This document shows positions 36,199 to 46,500 of a DNA stretch of 64,000 nt, piece by piece. A program made the position numbers and the translations under genes. The notes under the pieces were generated by a model. That model was not told the origin of the DNA. It did no database searches and saw nothing but the letters and a program-made list of their open reading frames with translations. The stretch is from the NCBI RefSeq assembly GCF_009914335.1, contig NZ_CP043925.1, forward strand, positions 2,356,001 through 2,420,000. The letters run 5' to 3'. Source of the stretch: Proteus columbae (GTDB lineage: Bacteria > Pseudomonadota > Gammaproteobacteria > Enterobacterales > Enterobacteriaceae). The number at the start of each line of letters is the position of its first letter. Position 1 is the stretch's first letter.

Positions 36199-36477
36199 AT
36201 GAATACATTGAATTACATCATCAGTAAAAAAATAAAACAAAAAAGAAAAGAATTAAAATTAACCGGTATGCAAATGGGATACTTACTTGGAATAAGTCAA
36301 CAACATTTTTCTCGATTAGAAAATGGTCACATTAAATTCACCGTAGAGCATATATTTGCTATCGCCTCAATATTAGAAGTAAAACCCGAAAGTTTATTAC
36401 CAACCCACAATATAGCCAAAGCTGAGGCAATTTCATGGGCAAAAACAGTATTATCAGCCGAGACGACTTTACGATGA
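36199..36477 (+). CDS. MrpJ-like helix-turn-helix regulator
   Basis: The 92-residue XRE-type protein has an HTH at residues about 20-45 (GMQMGYLLGISQQHFSRLEN). The SQQ(H/Q)xSR recognition-helix motif is what I recall of the MrpJ family of Proteus, proteins encoded with fimbrial operons that repress flagellar genes through flhDC and affect other virulence genes. Here it is not in a fimbrial operon but between the Slam pair and the prophage tail genes. The ATG at 36199 has CGGGA upstream. It is the only plus-strand gene in this part of the element. Confidence 0.75.
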   Translation: MNTLNYIISKKIKQKRKELKLTGMQMGYLLGISQQHFSRLENGHIKFTVEHIFAIASILEVKPESLLPTHNIAKAEAISWAKTVLSAETTLR

Positions 36478-36600
36478 AATAAAATAGACTAACTATTTAT
36501 TACATATTAAATAAATAATACATCAACACATACCCATTTATAGTTATACAGAATAAAAACTTAGTACAACTTAAATATTTTATATCATTCATATTTTTGA

Positions 36601-37602
36601 CTAAAAATAATGTGAACCATTGAGGACATAAAAGGGGATACGTTGCTCTACATGATGTTGCCGATGAGCATCACGTATCCGTTCACTCACAAAAATCTGT
36701 TTTCCCCGAAAACGTATCCCTGTATTGCGCTTGGCCCAATCAATATTATCATCCTGATAAGACGCATTCACAAACTGACTGGTTGCACAGACTAAAGGCA
36801 AGCTATATGGAGTCTCTACACTCCCCTCCCGTAATAACAATGCCATTGATTGTCCTCGGGTAAAAGGCAGATAGTCCGTATTAAAGACCAGTGTTCCATC
36901 TTCACTGTACAGTGATAACCCCCAACGTCTCTTCGGGGTCAAAACCATTCCTGAAACGAAAACACACACATAAATGTCTGTTTGGGCTGAACTGTATAAT
37001 TGCTTTTTATGCGCTAAATAGCTCACTTCCGCTTGAAGGTTGGTGGCATGATAAAATACAACACACTTATCTAAATGCGGTAATGTTGTCGGCAAAGACC
37101 AATAGCGCCCGCCTTCAAGGTGGATTTTTTGTCGAAACACACAATAAGTCATTTGTGTATTACGTGTAATCGCACTTCGAAATCCCTGAAAGGCTCCATA
37201 CCACTCCACACCATACGTTGGTTTTGTATTATCCGGTAACGGGATACCATAAATATCGACCACCATATTGGCTCTTTTGGCCATCTGTGGGTCTTGAACC
37301 TGAACATTGTCATAAACATACTCATAACGTAATACAGGTCCTTCCATTCGGATATGCGTTATTCCCTGAAAATACGCATAATCATTCACCGCCATATACA
37401 CAGAAGCCACTCTTGGGATGGCGAACGCCTCATACCCCATGGCTTCATGAATGACTTTGCTCCGTGTTTTTTTCGGTTGTCGATAATGGGGCCAATCTTC
37501 TGGCCCTATCTGATAAGAGGTTAAATAACAGAGAATTTGCGTATCACGCGTTAAACGGTAAGGTTTACCGCCTTCAACAGGAAAAATTTCAAGACCATAC
37601 AT
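36601..37602 (-). CDS. Phage tail-tip protein, DUF6453-like
   Basis: The 333-residue protein begins MYGLEIFPVEGGKPYRLTRD, the start pattern of DUF6453 proteins, which follow J in many lambdoid prophages. Many short beta strands are predicted and there is no signal peptide. It begins three bases after the J stop, so it is translated with the tail module and is probably a distal tail or fibre component. It is the last late gene; no terminator is seen between it and the MrpJ-like gene on the other strand. Confidence 0.6.
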   Translation of the reverse strand: MYGLEIFPVEGGKPYRLTRDTQILCYLTSYQIGPEDWPHYRQPKKTRSKVIHEAMGYEAFAIPRVASVYMAVNDYAYFQGITHIRMEGPVLRYEYVYDNVQVQDPQMAKRANMVVDIYGIPLPDNTKPTYGVEWYGAFQGFRSAITRNTQMTYCVFRQKIHLEGGRYWSLPTTLPHLDKCVVFYHATNLQAEVSYLAHKKQLYSSAQTDIYVCVFVSGMVLTPKRRWGLSLYSEDGTLVFNTDYLPFTRGQSMALLLREGSVETPYSLPLVCATSQFVNASYQDDNIDWAKRNTGIRFRGKQIFVSERIRDAHRQHHVEQRIPFYVLNGSHYF

Positions 37603-37605
37603 AAA

Positions 37606-40600
37606 TCAATTCCCTAGGTAACCGATTTTCATCACAAGGCGTTTTTTCTCATCTTTGACGACCAATTGATTATTGGTGATATTTAATGCCCCATTACCAC
37701 CCGTAAAGCGGAAAATATTGTTTTTGGCATCCAATAAAAAGCCATTCCCTTTATCAAATCCCGATGATTTAAAATAATTGAGTACCACTAATTTCTGTAT
37801 CCACGCTTTATCCATTAAGGCTTCATTAATAACCACCTGTCCATTCTTCACGACAAACGGTGTCACCACTTTGCCATTTAATGACGATATCACCGCAAAG
37901 TTTTGGGCATTAACCAGAAATTGGCTATTTCCTTGCGCATTAAATCCTAAGCCAATGCCGGTAATGACTTTATTCCCTTTGCTATCCTGCTGGACTTTCA
38001 TTGTCCATGATGCGGAGATTTTGCCATTTAAATCAGTGACCACTTTAGACGTTTGTTCGATTTTGGCTGAACTTGTACCCACTTGGCTTTCTAAACGAGT
38101 GACTTGCTGAGCGGTAGAGGTCACTTTACCTGAAACCTCAGTCACTTTGGTTTCAAGTTGGCTTACCGCATTCGCCGTTGCATTGGCTTTCTGTTCGCTG
38201 GACTTAGGTACTTCATTCGCCACAAACCCCTTTGGTGCTACCGATTGCTTGTTGTTGGTATAAGTGCTGGTGATAATTTGATGGTTAACACTTTTATGCT
38301 TAGTGAGTTGGTATTTAGCGCCTCCTCGCAAATAAATAAATTCCACAGAGCTATTCGTTAATTGAGCCGGCCCCATCACAGGGGATTGATTTGTCCATCG
38401 CCAATCAAAATTATCAATGATGCGGTTTTCAGACTGTGTTCCCCATCCAGAACCACTGACTTGCCATTCCACAATCACGGCAAAGCCTTTGGTGCTGTTA
38501 GTCGCATAGCTGGGTTTATTGTCTGAATATTGCCCTAAGGTTCTAAAAACCTTAAAGGCATAACGTCGAGAAGTTACTAAAGGCAAAATCACCGGATAAT
38601 AGGTGTTTTCATTGAGTGTCGATAAATCTAAATCCACCACCACAGATCCCGTTAAATCGGCTTTCACTTTATCTAATTTGCTGGATAACGTTTGTACCTG
38701 AGAGGTTGCGGACGTCACTTTGCCATCAAGATTAGACACATGCGTACTTAACGCATTGACCACACTACTGTCGGTTTTTCCCTTCAGGGTTGAACTGAGG
38801 CCTGAAATATCTTTCGATTGTGCTTGCTGTTTCGAGGTAAGGGTTTCTAATGATTGATTAATCGCGGAAACATTCCCATTCATCCGTGTTTCCAATGACT
38901 GTCTGGCTTTGGCTTCCGCTTGGTCGCCTGTAACACGCGCTTGTTTCTCGGAGGAGATAAGTCCTGCGGTGACTTTCGATAAATCATTGCCGGTATAATC
39001 ACCACGAAGTTGAGTGGCTAAGGATTGCCGTTGTTGTGCTTCGGTTTGATCACCCTCAATACGTGCTTGTTGCTCTTGTTTGATTGCAGCGGCCTGTGCT
39101 TCTGTTGCCGTTGAAACTTGCTTCATCCTCTCAGCCAATAATTTTTCTGATCCCTCCCGTTTTTTTTCACTTTCTTCAATCGTTGCGCCTTGCCTCATTG
39201 ACTCCTCTAAAAGCTTGTCGTGATTTATCCTCATTAGCTCATGTAATTCTGTAATATCGATTTGGTTAGCTTTGCTGTTAATTTCACCCAATAAGTCTTG
39301 TGCGAGTTGATCTCGACTAATTTGCCCCGCTAATTCCTCAAGAATTAAATCGGTTTGAGAAGAGCAAACACCAGAAGCTTCCACAAACGGTGATTTACCA
39401 TAGCTGTTGATTGTTCGAACATAAAAATAATACGTATGCCCTGCTTGTAAGTTCTCTTGCGTCCAGAAATTCCCTTGGCCAACTTTATTTGTTTTGGTGA
39501 TCACTTCATTTTCAGAAAGATCAGCGAGCTTTTCCTCACTAAACCAAAATTCAAAGGTATAACCCAAGACAGCGCTATCGCCTTGTTTCGGTGCAATAGT
39601 CAGATTAAATAAGCCAGAGGTAACATCAATATGCTCTGGAGGCGGTGGTGCTTGAATGGCAAAATCACTGATAGCGGGTGCCGACATCGCACCGGCCACG
39701 TTTGTAGCTCTGATTTCAACACGATAAGTCCCTCGTGCTAATCCGTTAATATCAACACGCTCACCCGGTACCTGAATAGACTGTATAACCTTGCCATTAT
39801 GGAAAATATTGACCGTATTATAACGCACATCAGACGCCACATTCTGCCAAGAAAGTGTACCTTGCACGATGTCACTGACAGCAAGTGGAACAAAGGTAAG
39901 ATTAATGGGTGAAGCAACACCGCCAGTGGGCAAACTCACAAACGGCGGACGTTCGAAAGGCTTGCCAATCACATCTTCATATAAATAGGCACCATCCTCT
40001 TCCAACGTTAAAGCCACACCCTCTAAAGCATGAAATGCCCATTCGGCAATACGAAATTCCAGCCCACTAATCCCCAAAGAAGGTAATGCTAAAAGCACAA
40101 CTTCCCCCGGACGATAAGCATAGCCGTCTAAGTTCATCGTGAGTTGAACCCGTCTTCCTGCTTTCTTTTTACGGAGATATTGGCGAGCTAATCGTTGGGC
40201 TTGATAAGGGCTGGTGACAAAACGATAGTCGATATTCTCCCGAATTTCTAAGCCATCCTCTTTCACCCATTCGTCTACAATCACAGGCGTGAAATCCGTT
40301 TTTGTGTATAACTGTTCAGCATCAATAAACGTGCCATACACCGCATTGGTGGCGTCTTTTAAACCTGTTTCAGGGGTACATGTGACTGTGCCAATCAATT
40401 GTGATTCGGTAATGGTCTTTATTGCAGGCCCATAATAAGCACCAATTTGAATACCGTGTTTTCCTGCGGTGAATGTTGGTTCCGCGTTAATACATTTGTG
40501 CATCGCTTCCAAGACACTCGATGGACTCTCATTTAAGTCATAGGCACCATTAAGGGTATATCGCGACTCAAATCCGCCTTCTGGCAGACTCACTTTTTCA

Positions 40601-41382
40601 TCACATAAATCGGCTGCTTGTTTAAAGCTGTCAAAATCAATATCCGTATCAGGCACTTTTAAATAATGGCGGTAATAATCCAAAATGACTAAAGCCCCAT
40701 TATTACTCCATGCTGTTTGCCCAGTGCGAGGATCAAACAGATGTTTTCCCCAAACTTCACATTTCACATTGGGTAATCCATAAGGGAATTTTTCTTGGTC
40801 AAACGTGAGTGTCACACGTAACCACGCCAGACCTCGACCAATCATATCCTCTTTCCATGAAGGGCAATTTTTAAGCATAAAGGGATCGACATCTTCCCTG
40901 TCATTATGCAACTCCACTTCAACAACAGGTGCCGTGATTTTTAAACTCTTCAACCAAAGGTGTTTAACTTCATGGACGGTATATTCACCAAACGTCTCAA
41001 TTAAATCGTCCCCTAACCAAATCTTCCCGATTTTCTCTATGGGGTGCCCTGCTAACGCTAATGCCAGTGTGATTTTTTCGTTTTCATCTTGTTCACCCGC
41101 CTCTTCTTCGGCAAAGAAAAGCAAACCCGATATCACTGTTTTTCCGACAATTACGGTTTCAGGCGCAGACGATGAACGTAACATCTGTTTGCGTTCACTG
41201 GTATCTCGATAATTCATAGAGGGAAGTTTCGGCTTAAAGATAAGCGAACCCGCGACTTGAACCGCAACGCCTGCTGCCATCAGTGCCATGCCCATCGCCA
41301 AGGTGACACCTCCGGTAAACAGCCCCGCAATCATTAAGCCCGCACCCACGACTTTTGAAATTAATCCACCACTCCCACCCAT
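37606..41382 (-). CDS. Tail tip attachment / host specificity protein J
   Basis: The 1,258-residue central tail fibre protein contacts the receptor. The N-terminal tip-attachment region (residues ~1-480) includes a membrane-like stretch MIAGLFTGGVTLAMGMALMA. Two fibronectin-III-like domains follow (~490-680), then a long alpha-helical region (~690-1000; SLATQLRGDYTGNDLSKVTA repeats) and a DUF1983-like domain near the end (NGKISASWTMKVQQDSKGNK, ALMDKAWIQKL). ATG at 41382 overlaps the previous stop (TAATG) and has GGAG upstream; a GTG at 41397 is in frame. The variable receptor-binding part lies toward the C-terminus. Confidence 0.9.
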   Translation of the reverse strand: MGGSGGLISKVVGAGLMIAGLFTGGVTLAMGMALMAAGVAVQVAGSLIFKPKLPSMNYRDTSERKQMLRSSSAPETVIVGKTVISGLLFFAEEEAGEQDENEKITLALALAGHPIEKIGKIWLGDDLIETFGEYTVHEVKHLWLKSLKITAPVVEVELHNDREDVDPFMLKNCPSWKEDMIGRGLAWLRVTLTFDQEKFPYGLPNVKCEVWGKHLFDPRTGQTAWSNNGALVILDYYRHYLKVPDTDIDFDSFKQAADLCDEKVSLPEGGFESRYTLNGAYDLNESPSSVLEAMHKCINAEPTFTAGKHGIQIGAYYGPAIKTITESQLIGTVTCTPETGLKDATNAVYGTFIDAEQLYTKTDFTPVIVDEWVKEDGLEIRENIDYRFVTSPYQAQRLARQYLRKKKAGRRVQLTMNLDGYAYRPGEVVLLALPSLGISGLEFRIAEWAFHALEGVALTLEEDGAYLYEDVIGKPFERPPFVSLPTGGVASPINLTFVPLAVSDIVQGTLSWQNVASDVRYNTVNIFHNGKVIQSIQVPGERVDINGLARGTYRVEIRATNVAGAMSAPAISDFAIQAPPPPEHIDVTSGLFNLTIAPKQGDSAVLGYTFEFWFSEEKLADLSENEVITKTNKVGQGNFWTQENLQAGHTYYFYVRTINSYGKSPFVEASGVCSSQTDLILEELAGQISRDQLAQDLLGEINSKANQIDITELHELMRINHDKLLEESMRQGATIEESEKKREGSEKLLAERMKQVSTATEAQAAAIKQEQQARIEGDQTEAQQRQSLATQLRGDYTGNDLSKVTAGLISSEKQARVTGDQAEAKARQSLETRMNGNVSAINQSLETLTSKQQAQSKDISGLSSTLKGKTDSSVVNALSTHVSNLDGKVTSATSQVQTLSSKLDKVKADLTGSVVVDLDLSTLNENTYYPVILPLVTSRRYAFKVFRTLGQYSDNKPSYATNSTKGFAVIVEWQVSGSGWGTQSENRIIDNFDWRWTNQSPVMGPAQLTNSSVEFIYLRGGAKYQLTKHKSVNHQIITSTYTNNKQSVAPKGFVANEVPKSSEQKANATANAVSQLETKVTEVSGKVTSTAQQVTRLESQVGTSSAKIEQTSKVVTDLNGKISASWTMKVQQDSKGNKVITGIGLGFNAQGNSQFLVNAQNFAVISSLNGKVVTPFVVKNGQVVINEALMDKAWIQKLVVLNYFKSSGFDKGNGFLLDAKNNIFRFTGGNGALNITNNQLVVKDEKKRLVMKIGYLGN

Positions 41383-41780
41383 TATTCCACTCTCCACGCT
41401 TTGATTGACTTAATCTGCACTGGCTTCACGCCTTGTGGAGTTACGCCCCAATAATGCCCCGCCCAGACCACTGCTAGACTGTCACCGTCCTCACCTTTAA
41501 ACAGTACGAGGTCGCCACGCTGAACGCGCTCAATCTCAATGGATTTGAAATAGCGTGAAACGGCTTTCTCTAAAGAGCCAAATTTAGATTTGATCAGATT
41601 GAAGGCTTCGGCTTTAGTTTTATAGTGATTGAGATAAGGCTTTATTGGCGAGAAACCACATTGTGCGTCAATACATTCCGAGGCAAAAATACAACAATCA
41701 AATTCACCCCATGAAAAAGGGCGACTCATCGCCGCCCTGATGGTTTCAGGTAATTTAAGTGTCCAGTTAGGTTGTTTCAT
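41382..41780 (-). CDS. Tail assembly protein, DUF6950 (NlpC/P60-like)
   Basis: The 132-residue protein begins MKQPNWTLKLPETIRAAMSR and carries the papain-like pattern FSWGEFDCCIFASECIDAQC (Cys), RGDLVLFKGEDG and a His in WAGHYWGV. Such proteins replace lambda K in the tail tip and may cleave peptidoglycan during infection. The start at 41780 is preferred; the longer frame would begin in the moron's terminator. It overlaps the J start. Confidence 0.75.
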   Translation of the reverse strand: MKQPNWTLKLPETIRAAMSRPFSWGEFDCCIFASECIDAQCGFSPIKPYLNHYKTKAEAFNLIKSKFGSLEKAVSRYFKSIEIERVQRGDLVLFKGEDGDSLAVVWAGHYWGVTPQGVKPVQIKSIKAWRVE

Positions 41781-41800
41781 TATCAAAATACCTAAAAACA

Positions 41801-41826
41801 AAAAAGCCGGCATAATGCCGACTTTT
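41801..41826 (-). terminator. Terminator of the Lom/Ail-like moron
   Basis: On the minus strand GTCGGCAT-TATGCCGGC is followed by six T residues. It lies directly behind the outer-membrane protein gene, inside the tail operon. Confidence 0.85.
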
Positions 41827-41848
41827 ATATTCTCTGTTTATCTTTTAA

Positions 41849-42397
41849 CTAAAAACGATAGCCAAGACCAAGCATCCATGTGCCCACTTTAACATCATCT
41901 AATTTAGTGTATTCGTAAGAAGCATCAATCGCGATATTAGGATGGGGGTTAAATTGAAGACCCGCACCATAAGCGAACGCAGATTTACTTTGACTTTCTT
42001 TCTCATGATAACCGAAGCCTTTTAATTCTACTTCGGCTTTACCGTGAGCAACCCCCAATAAACCATAGGCACTAACATAATCATTAAAACGATAAACAGG
42101 CCCAGCAGTGAATGAATAATAGTCCAAATCTGCAGTTCCAACAGATTGAGAACCGAAACGATAATCATACCCTTGATGCGTATATGCAAAAGAGCCAATC
42201 ATTCCCCACTGATTATCGAATTCATAACGATATTTGACGTTAAAGCCTTTAGGATTTTCTTTTAGTTTATCGCCATCTGCTTTGACATGACTTTGTGCAT
42301 AACCTAATGAAAGTGTATTTTCACCTACGGCTTGTGCATTTGCCGCACATAGCGATAGACTGGTCATAACTAAAGTAACTAAAAGTTTTTTACTCAT
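41849..42397 (-). CDS. Lom/Ail/OmpX-family outer-membrane protein (moron)
   Basis: The 182-residue protein has a signal peptide (MSKKLLVTLVMTSLSLCAAN, cleaved AQA-VG) and an eight-stranded barrel of the Ail/OmpX/Lom type: NTLSLGYAQSHVKADGDK, YRYEFDNQWGMIGSFAYTHQ, PVYRFNDYVSAYGLLGVAHG, ending MLGLGYRF with the BAM-recognised Phe. In lambda, Lom is made by the lysogen and aids adhesion; Ail gives serum resistance. It has its own terminator, so it is likely expressed from the prophage state as lysogenic conversion. The start at 42397 matches the signal peptide. Confidence 0.88.
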   Translation of the reverse strand: MSKKLLVTLVMTSLSLCAANAQAVGENTLSLGYAQSHVKADGDKLKENPKGFNVKYRYEFDNQWGMIGSFAYTHQGYDYRFGSQSVGTADLDYYSFTAGPVYRFNDYVSAYGLLGVAHGKAEVELKGFGYHEKESQSKSAFAYGAGLQFNPHPNIAIDASYEYTKLDDVKVGTWMLGLGYRF

Positions 42398-42415
42398 TTT
42401 GTTTCTTCCAATCAA

Positions 42416-42997
42416 TTATTTATAAATAAATGATGGTGCATCTTTCTTGCTGCCCCAATAAATGGCCCGTTCAGCCATTTGAGCAACATAACGAAAGATA
42501 CGATCCCCTTGCCTTCTTGATGACCACGACTCATCAGTAAACCGATCAGGCAAACCAATTGACCATCGCTCAAATCGATTAGAAATATTAACACATACGG
42601 CATTCTCTTCACCAGATACCACATTAATCAATGTGATTTGTCCGACAAATAAGATTTCAGCAAGCAACGGTTTCCCCTCTTCGCCGATGGCGACCATCAT
42701 CAACCGGACTTCGCGTCCTCGACTTTGCTCATTCATCACCATTCCCACCAGCGATTTATCAAAACCGGCTAATTTAAGCTGTAATTGTGGGGGAGTGGTT
42801 GTCTTATTTTCTTTTAGCTGACTGATTTCGCCTAAACTACCCACACCCAAATAAGTTTCCCCCGCAATAATCAGTTGCCCAACACCGGTATGCGCACAGG
42901 TCACGCCTGATTTCAAATCGAGTCTGGCAGCTAAAACGATATAAGCCCCCTCATTAATCGCGTTGACCATGGCATCAGAAAATGGATGATATTGCAT
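42416..42997 (-). CDS. Tail-tip / baseplate-hub type tail protein
   Basis: The 193-residue protein begins MQYHPFSDAMVNAINEGAYI, followed by VLAARLDLKSGVTCAHTGVG, QLKLAGFDKSLVGMVMNEQS and a C-terminal SNRFERWSIGLPDRFTDESW segment. This pattern occurs in siphophage tail modules between tape measure and J; I recall it as similar to DUF2163-type hub proteins but am not certain. Its start touches the stop of the next upstream gene (42997), so the two are coupled. Position strongly supports a distal tail role. Confidence 0.65.
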   Translation of the reverse strand: MQYHPFSDAMVNAINEGAYIVLAARLDLKSGVTCAHTGVGQLIIAGETYLGVGSLGEISQLKENKTTTPPQLQLKLAGFDKSLVGMVMNEQSRGREVRLMMVAIGEEGKPLLAEILFVGQITLINVVSGEENAVCVNISNRFERWSIGLPDRFTDESWSSRRQGDRIFRYVAQMAERAIYWGSKKDAPSFIYK

Positions 42998-43593
42998 CAG
43001 TACAACACCTCCTCAAAAGATAACGTGATATGGGTATACCCCAAGCGACGATGCTGAAATTTACCCTGTTCATTATCAACAAGCCGAAAAACTCCAAAAG
43101 GACGCTCAACCTCGAGCACTTCATTAACAGTAGGCGACGTTCTTAACATCGGTGAAATAGGAATATTTGCACGCCCATTATTGTCACTGACCACATCTGC
43201 CACCACCATTTTGAGTTCATTGCCCACAGTTAAGCGATCCCCTTGCTGTAACACGCGCATATTGCGCTTCCAGTCCTTTGTTTCTAGCCGATGACCCAAT
43301 TGGCTGGATATTGCAATCCGAGGCAAACCATACCCATAACGCCCTTTTCTTATCCAACTGGCTATTTTGACTCGCCCCGACATGCCATCCAATGAAGCCA
43401 CCAGCGCTTCTAACTGACGCGATTTCTCTTCATTTAAATTATTGAATGTCAGCTCACAACGCCAACGGCTTCCTGGAAAGCGTACCGTTTGACTACTTCC
43501 ATTAAATGGCGAGGTAAACGTTTTGCTGTTACTCAATAATTGCCAGTTTTCCTGTGTGGGGATCACCTCTTTTGGCCATTCAAGAATAGACAT
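42997..43593 (-). CDS. Minor tail protein (distal tail type)
   Basis: The 198-residue protein begins MSILEWPKEVIPTQENWQLL, with FPGSRWRCELTFNNLNEEKS and VASLDGMSGRVKIASWIRKG. It has no signal peptide. It immediately follows the tape measure gene (start one base from its stop) and precedes the hub-type protein, the usual site of the distal tail protein. Function is inferred from position and general fold pattern rather than a recognised signature. Confidence 0.65.
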   Translation of the reverse strand: MSILEWPKEVIPTQENWQLLSNSKTFTSPFNGSSQTVRFPGSRWRCELTFNNLNEEKSRQLEALVASLDGMSGRVKIASWIRKGRYGYGLPRIAISSQLGHRLETKDWKRNMRVLQQGDRLTVGNELKMVVADVVSDNNGRANIPISPMLRTSPTVNEVLEVERPFGVFRLVDNEQGKFQHRRLGYTHITLSFEEVLY

Positions 43594-46500
43594 TTAGACT
43601 CCTAATGTTCTGCGTGCTGCGCCATTACTTTGAAAGTCTTGTAACATCATCGCGTGGGCTTTTTGTGCGCCGGCTTCTGTCCCTTGTTGTGCGGCTTCTT
43701 TCATTGCTTGAGCAAGTACAGCGTCACCATTTCCTGTCACTGTAATATGATTAACGACGGTCATTTGTACACCACCTGCATGGGCTAACGTCGGTTGCGG
43801 TGTAACGGGTATTCGCCCTGTGACCGCCCCCACAAAGCCCCCCGAAGCATAACCTTGCGCCGCATGCATTAAGCGATAGAGATTGCCGACACCCAATTTA
43901 GCCGTCGCTTCTTTGGTAAAAACAAACTCACCACCATGTACAATCCCTTTAGGTTCGAATTTCCCGCCATGCCCCGTATAGCCACCGTAAGCATGCCCTT
44001 TGCTCATCCATCCCATATCAAAACCCATTGCCTGCCCGCCTGCTTCAATGGCTTTGAAAACCAACATTTTCATTACCATTCGAGTGATATCGGAAATCAC
44101 CGCATTGGCAAAATCTTTAAAGCTTCCTTTGCCCGTTAAAGCAAAATCGGCTAATGCATCAGACATATTATTAAGGGCATTGGTAGTGACGTTTCTGACG
44201 TTCTCCATCACATCCATGGCTGACTCACTGAAATCCGATAAGCCTTGTTTTAATCCCGCCATCGGATCACCTTTCATAGCCTCTCGCTTTCTAAGCTCTT
44301 CCTCAATTTGCTGTTTAGTGAGTTCGACATTGCGTTGTAAGTTCGCCAGCTCTTTCTCGCCTAAATCCACACTGGCTTGCTGATACAGCACATCAATCTG
44401 ACGAAGGGCATTAAGCTTTTCTTGCTCTGCGCGCGATCTTCCTATCAAGGAAGTTTCAAATTGCATCTGCTCAATTTCTTTACCGCGATCATAAGCAAAT
44501 TGCGCGACCGAGTTGGCACGCGCCAGATCATCAATAGCTTTCGCTTTTTCTTTGATCGTCTCAATGGCGTTGGGATCGATTTTTAAGATGGCATCAAACT
44601 TATCTTTATTCTGTTTGATATCGGCTAATGCGGATGTGTATTCATTAAAGGAAGAGGTAGTGCCGTACAGCTGAATGCTTTGCCCATCCGCAATCAATGA
44701 GGCTTGTTTTTCCTCTAATTCCGTTAAGATTTTGGTGTACTGCTTGGCATAATCAATCGTTGATTTTGGTGTTTTTGGTGGCTTAATTTTTTTAGACTGT
44801 AAAGCAAGTTGGGCTTCAATTTCAGCTTGTAACGCTTTGTCATACCCCATCATGTCCGGTGTAATTTTTCTACTCGCCAATACATCTTCTGCATTGAGTT
44901 TAGCTAAAGCCTTACCTTCTGCTTTAGATTTTTCAATAGTACGAAGAGAAGCATCGATTGATTTTTGTGCATCATCAGAAACAACAATTAACGATTTTGC
45001 CGAAAACTGCTGTTGCTCTTGAGTGGCTGAACGAATGGATTGCGCTAAATTATCAAAAGCAGAACCTTGTAGATGGAGTTTACCAATCAATTCATCAGAT
45101 TTTACAGAAGCATCGTAAATACGGCTGGCATAAAGCGCATAGGCATTAGAGACCATCCCGTTTTTTTGAACTTCAGCATCAAGCAATAATGCCATTTTTT
45201 TACGTGTAACTTCTAATTCTCTATTCTTTGTTTCAAGATCAGCAGTTACTTGGAGTTCATCTTTTCTAGCTTTAACTACTTCCGCTGAAAATGACTCGTA
45301 ATCTCCTGTATAATAAAAAGAGATGCCTTTATTTGCCCCACCCAAATCCGATGATTTTTTTAAGTCCTCTTGCTTTCTCTTTAGCTCTTCTATTTTCTCA
45401 ATTTGTGCATCTAAACCTTCAGCCAGTTTTCCGATTGAAGCTTGACGCTCCACATCACTTAATTTGTTTAATGACTCCGTTGCAACGTCTAATGACTCTG
45501 CATACTCAAGAGCCTTTTGTCTTGATTGTTCTGCTTGTTGTTGCCACTCATAGTAAGCCATTGCCCCCGCAGTCAATAATCCTGTCGCAATCCCAAGAGG
45601 CCCACCAAGAAAGGCAAGTGCACCACCAAAACTTCGCCCTAATGTAGAACTGGCTCTTTGTGCCGCATTCAACCGTTGTATCGCTAATGTTTCTGCATTT
45701 GTGGCTGACACAATAATGGAAGACTGCGCTTTCATTTGCATTCGAATACTACTGCGTTGTGCTTCTGTCTGAGCGAGTTGAAGTTGCGCTTGTAAAGAAC
45801 GTATTTCAAAACGGGCTAGCTCTAATTCAGCCGTCATCTTGGCTTTTGTGGCTTTAGCGGCGATTAAATCTTGTTGAGCTTTTAATTTCGTTGCCGCGGC
45901 TTGTGCATAAGTGGCTTGAGTCCATTTGGCTATTTTTATTGCAATAGTCGTCATGGCTAAAGCTTCCGTTACTCTCATCACTTCAGAAAAATGATTCGAT
46001 AATGCAGAAAGCCCCGTTGTTAAAAGCTGAGTCGCACCTGTACCTTGATTCGCTTCACCGATAAATTTTGTTATCGCCGATTGAAGATTAGTAAAACCTT
46101 GGCTAACGGTTGTCACACTGGTAGCAAATTTTTTATCCACACTGTCAGCTACACGCTCTAAGGCTTGAATGACTTTTTCAATCGTCATTTCACCGTCTTG
46201 AGCTTTCTTCCTTAGTTCACCCACACTGACACCCATTCCGTCAGCAATAGCTTTCGCTAACGCAGGGGTTTGCTCCATCACTGAATTTAGCTCTTCGCCA
46301 CGTAACTGACCCGAGGCTAATGCTTGACCAAATTGAGTTAATGCCGCTTGGGCTGCGGTGGCACTCGCTCCCGAAATCGCCACGGCTTTTGAGACGGTTT
46401 CCGTGAGTTCTGCCACTTTTTGCTGACTTAAGCCTAAGCGATCGGCATTATCCGCAAAACGCTGATAAACCTGTGCTGTGGCATCCAATGATTGATAGGT

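Noticed and set aside
37606..41382. Hydrophobic stretch near the J N-terminus as a signal peptide
   Set aside because: It lies within the normal N-terminal region of J-type tail proteins and lacks a cleavage site; the gene is in the tail module.
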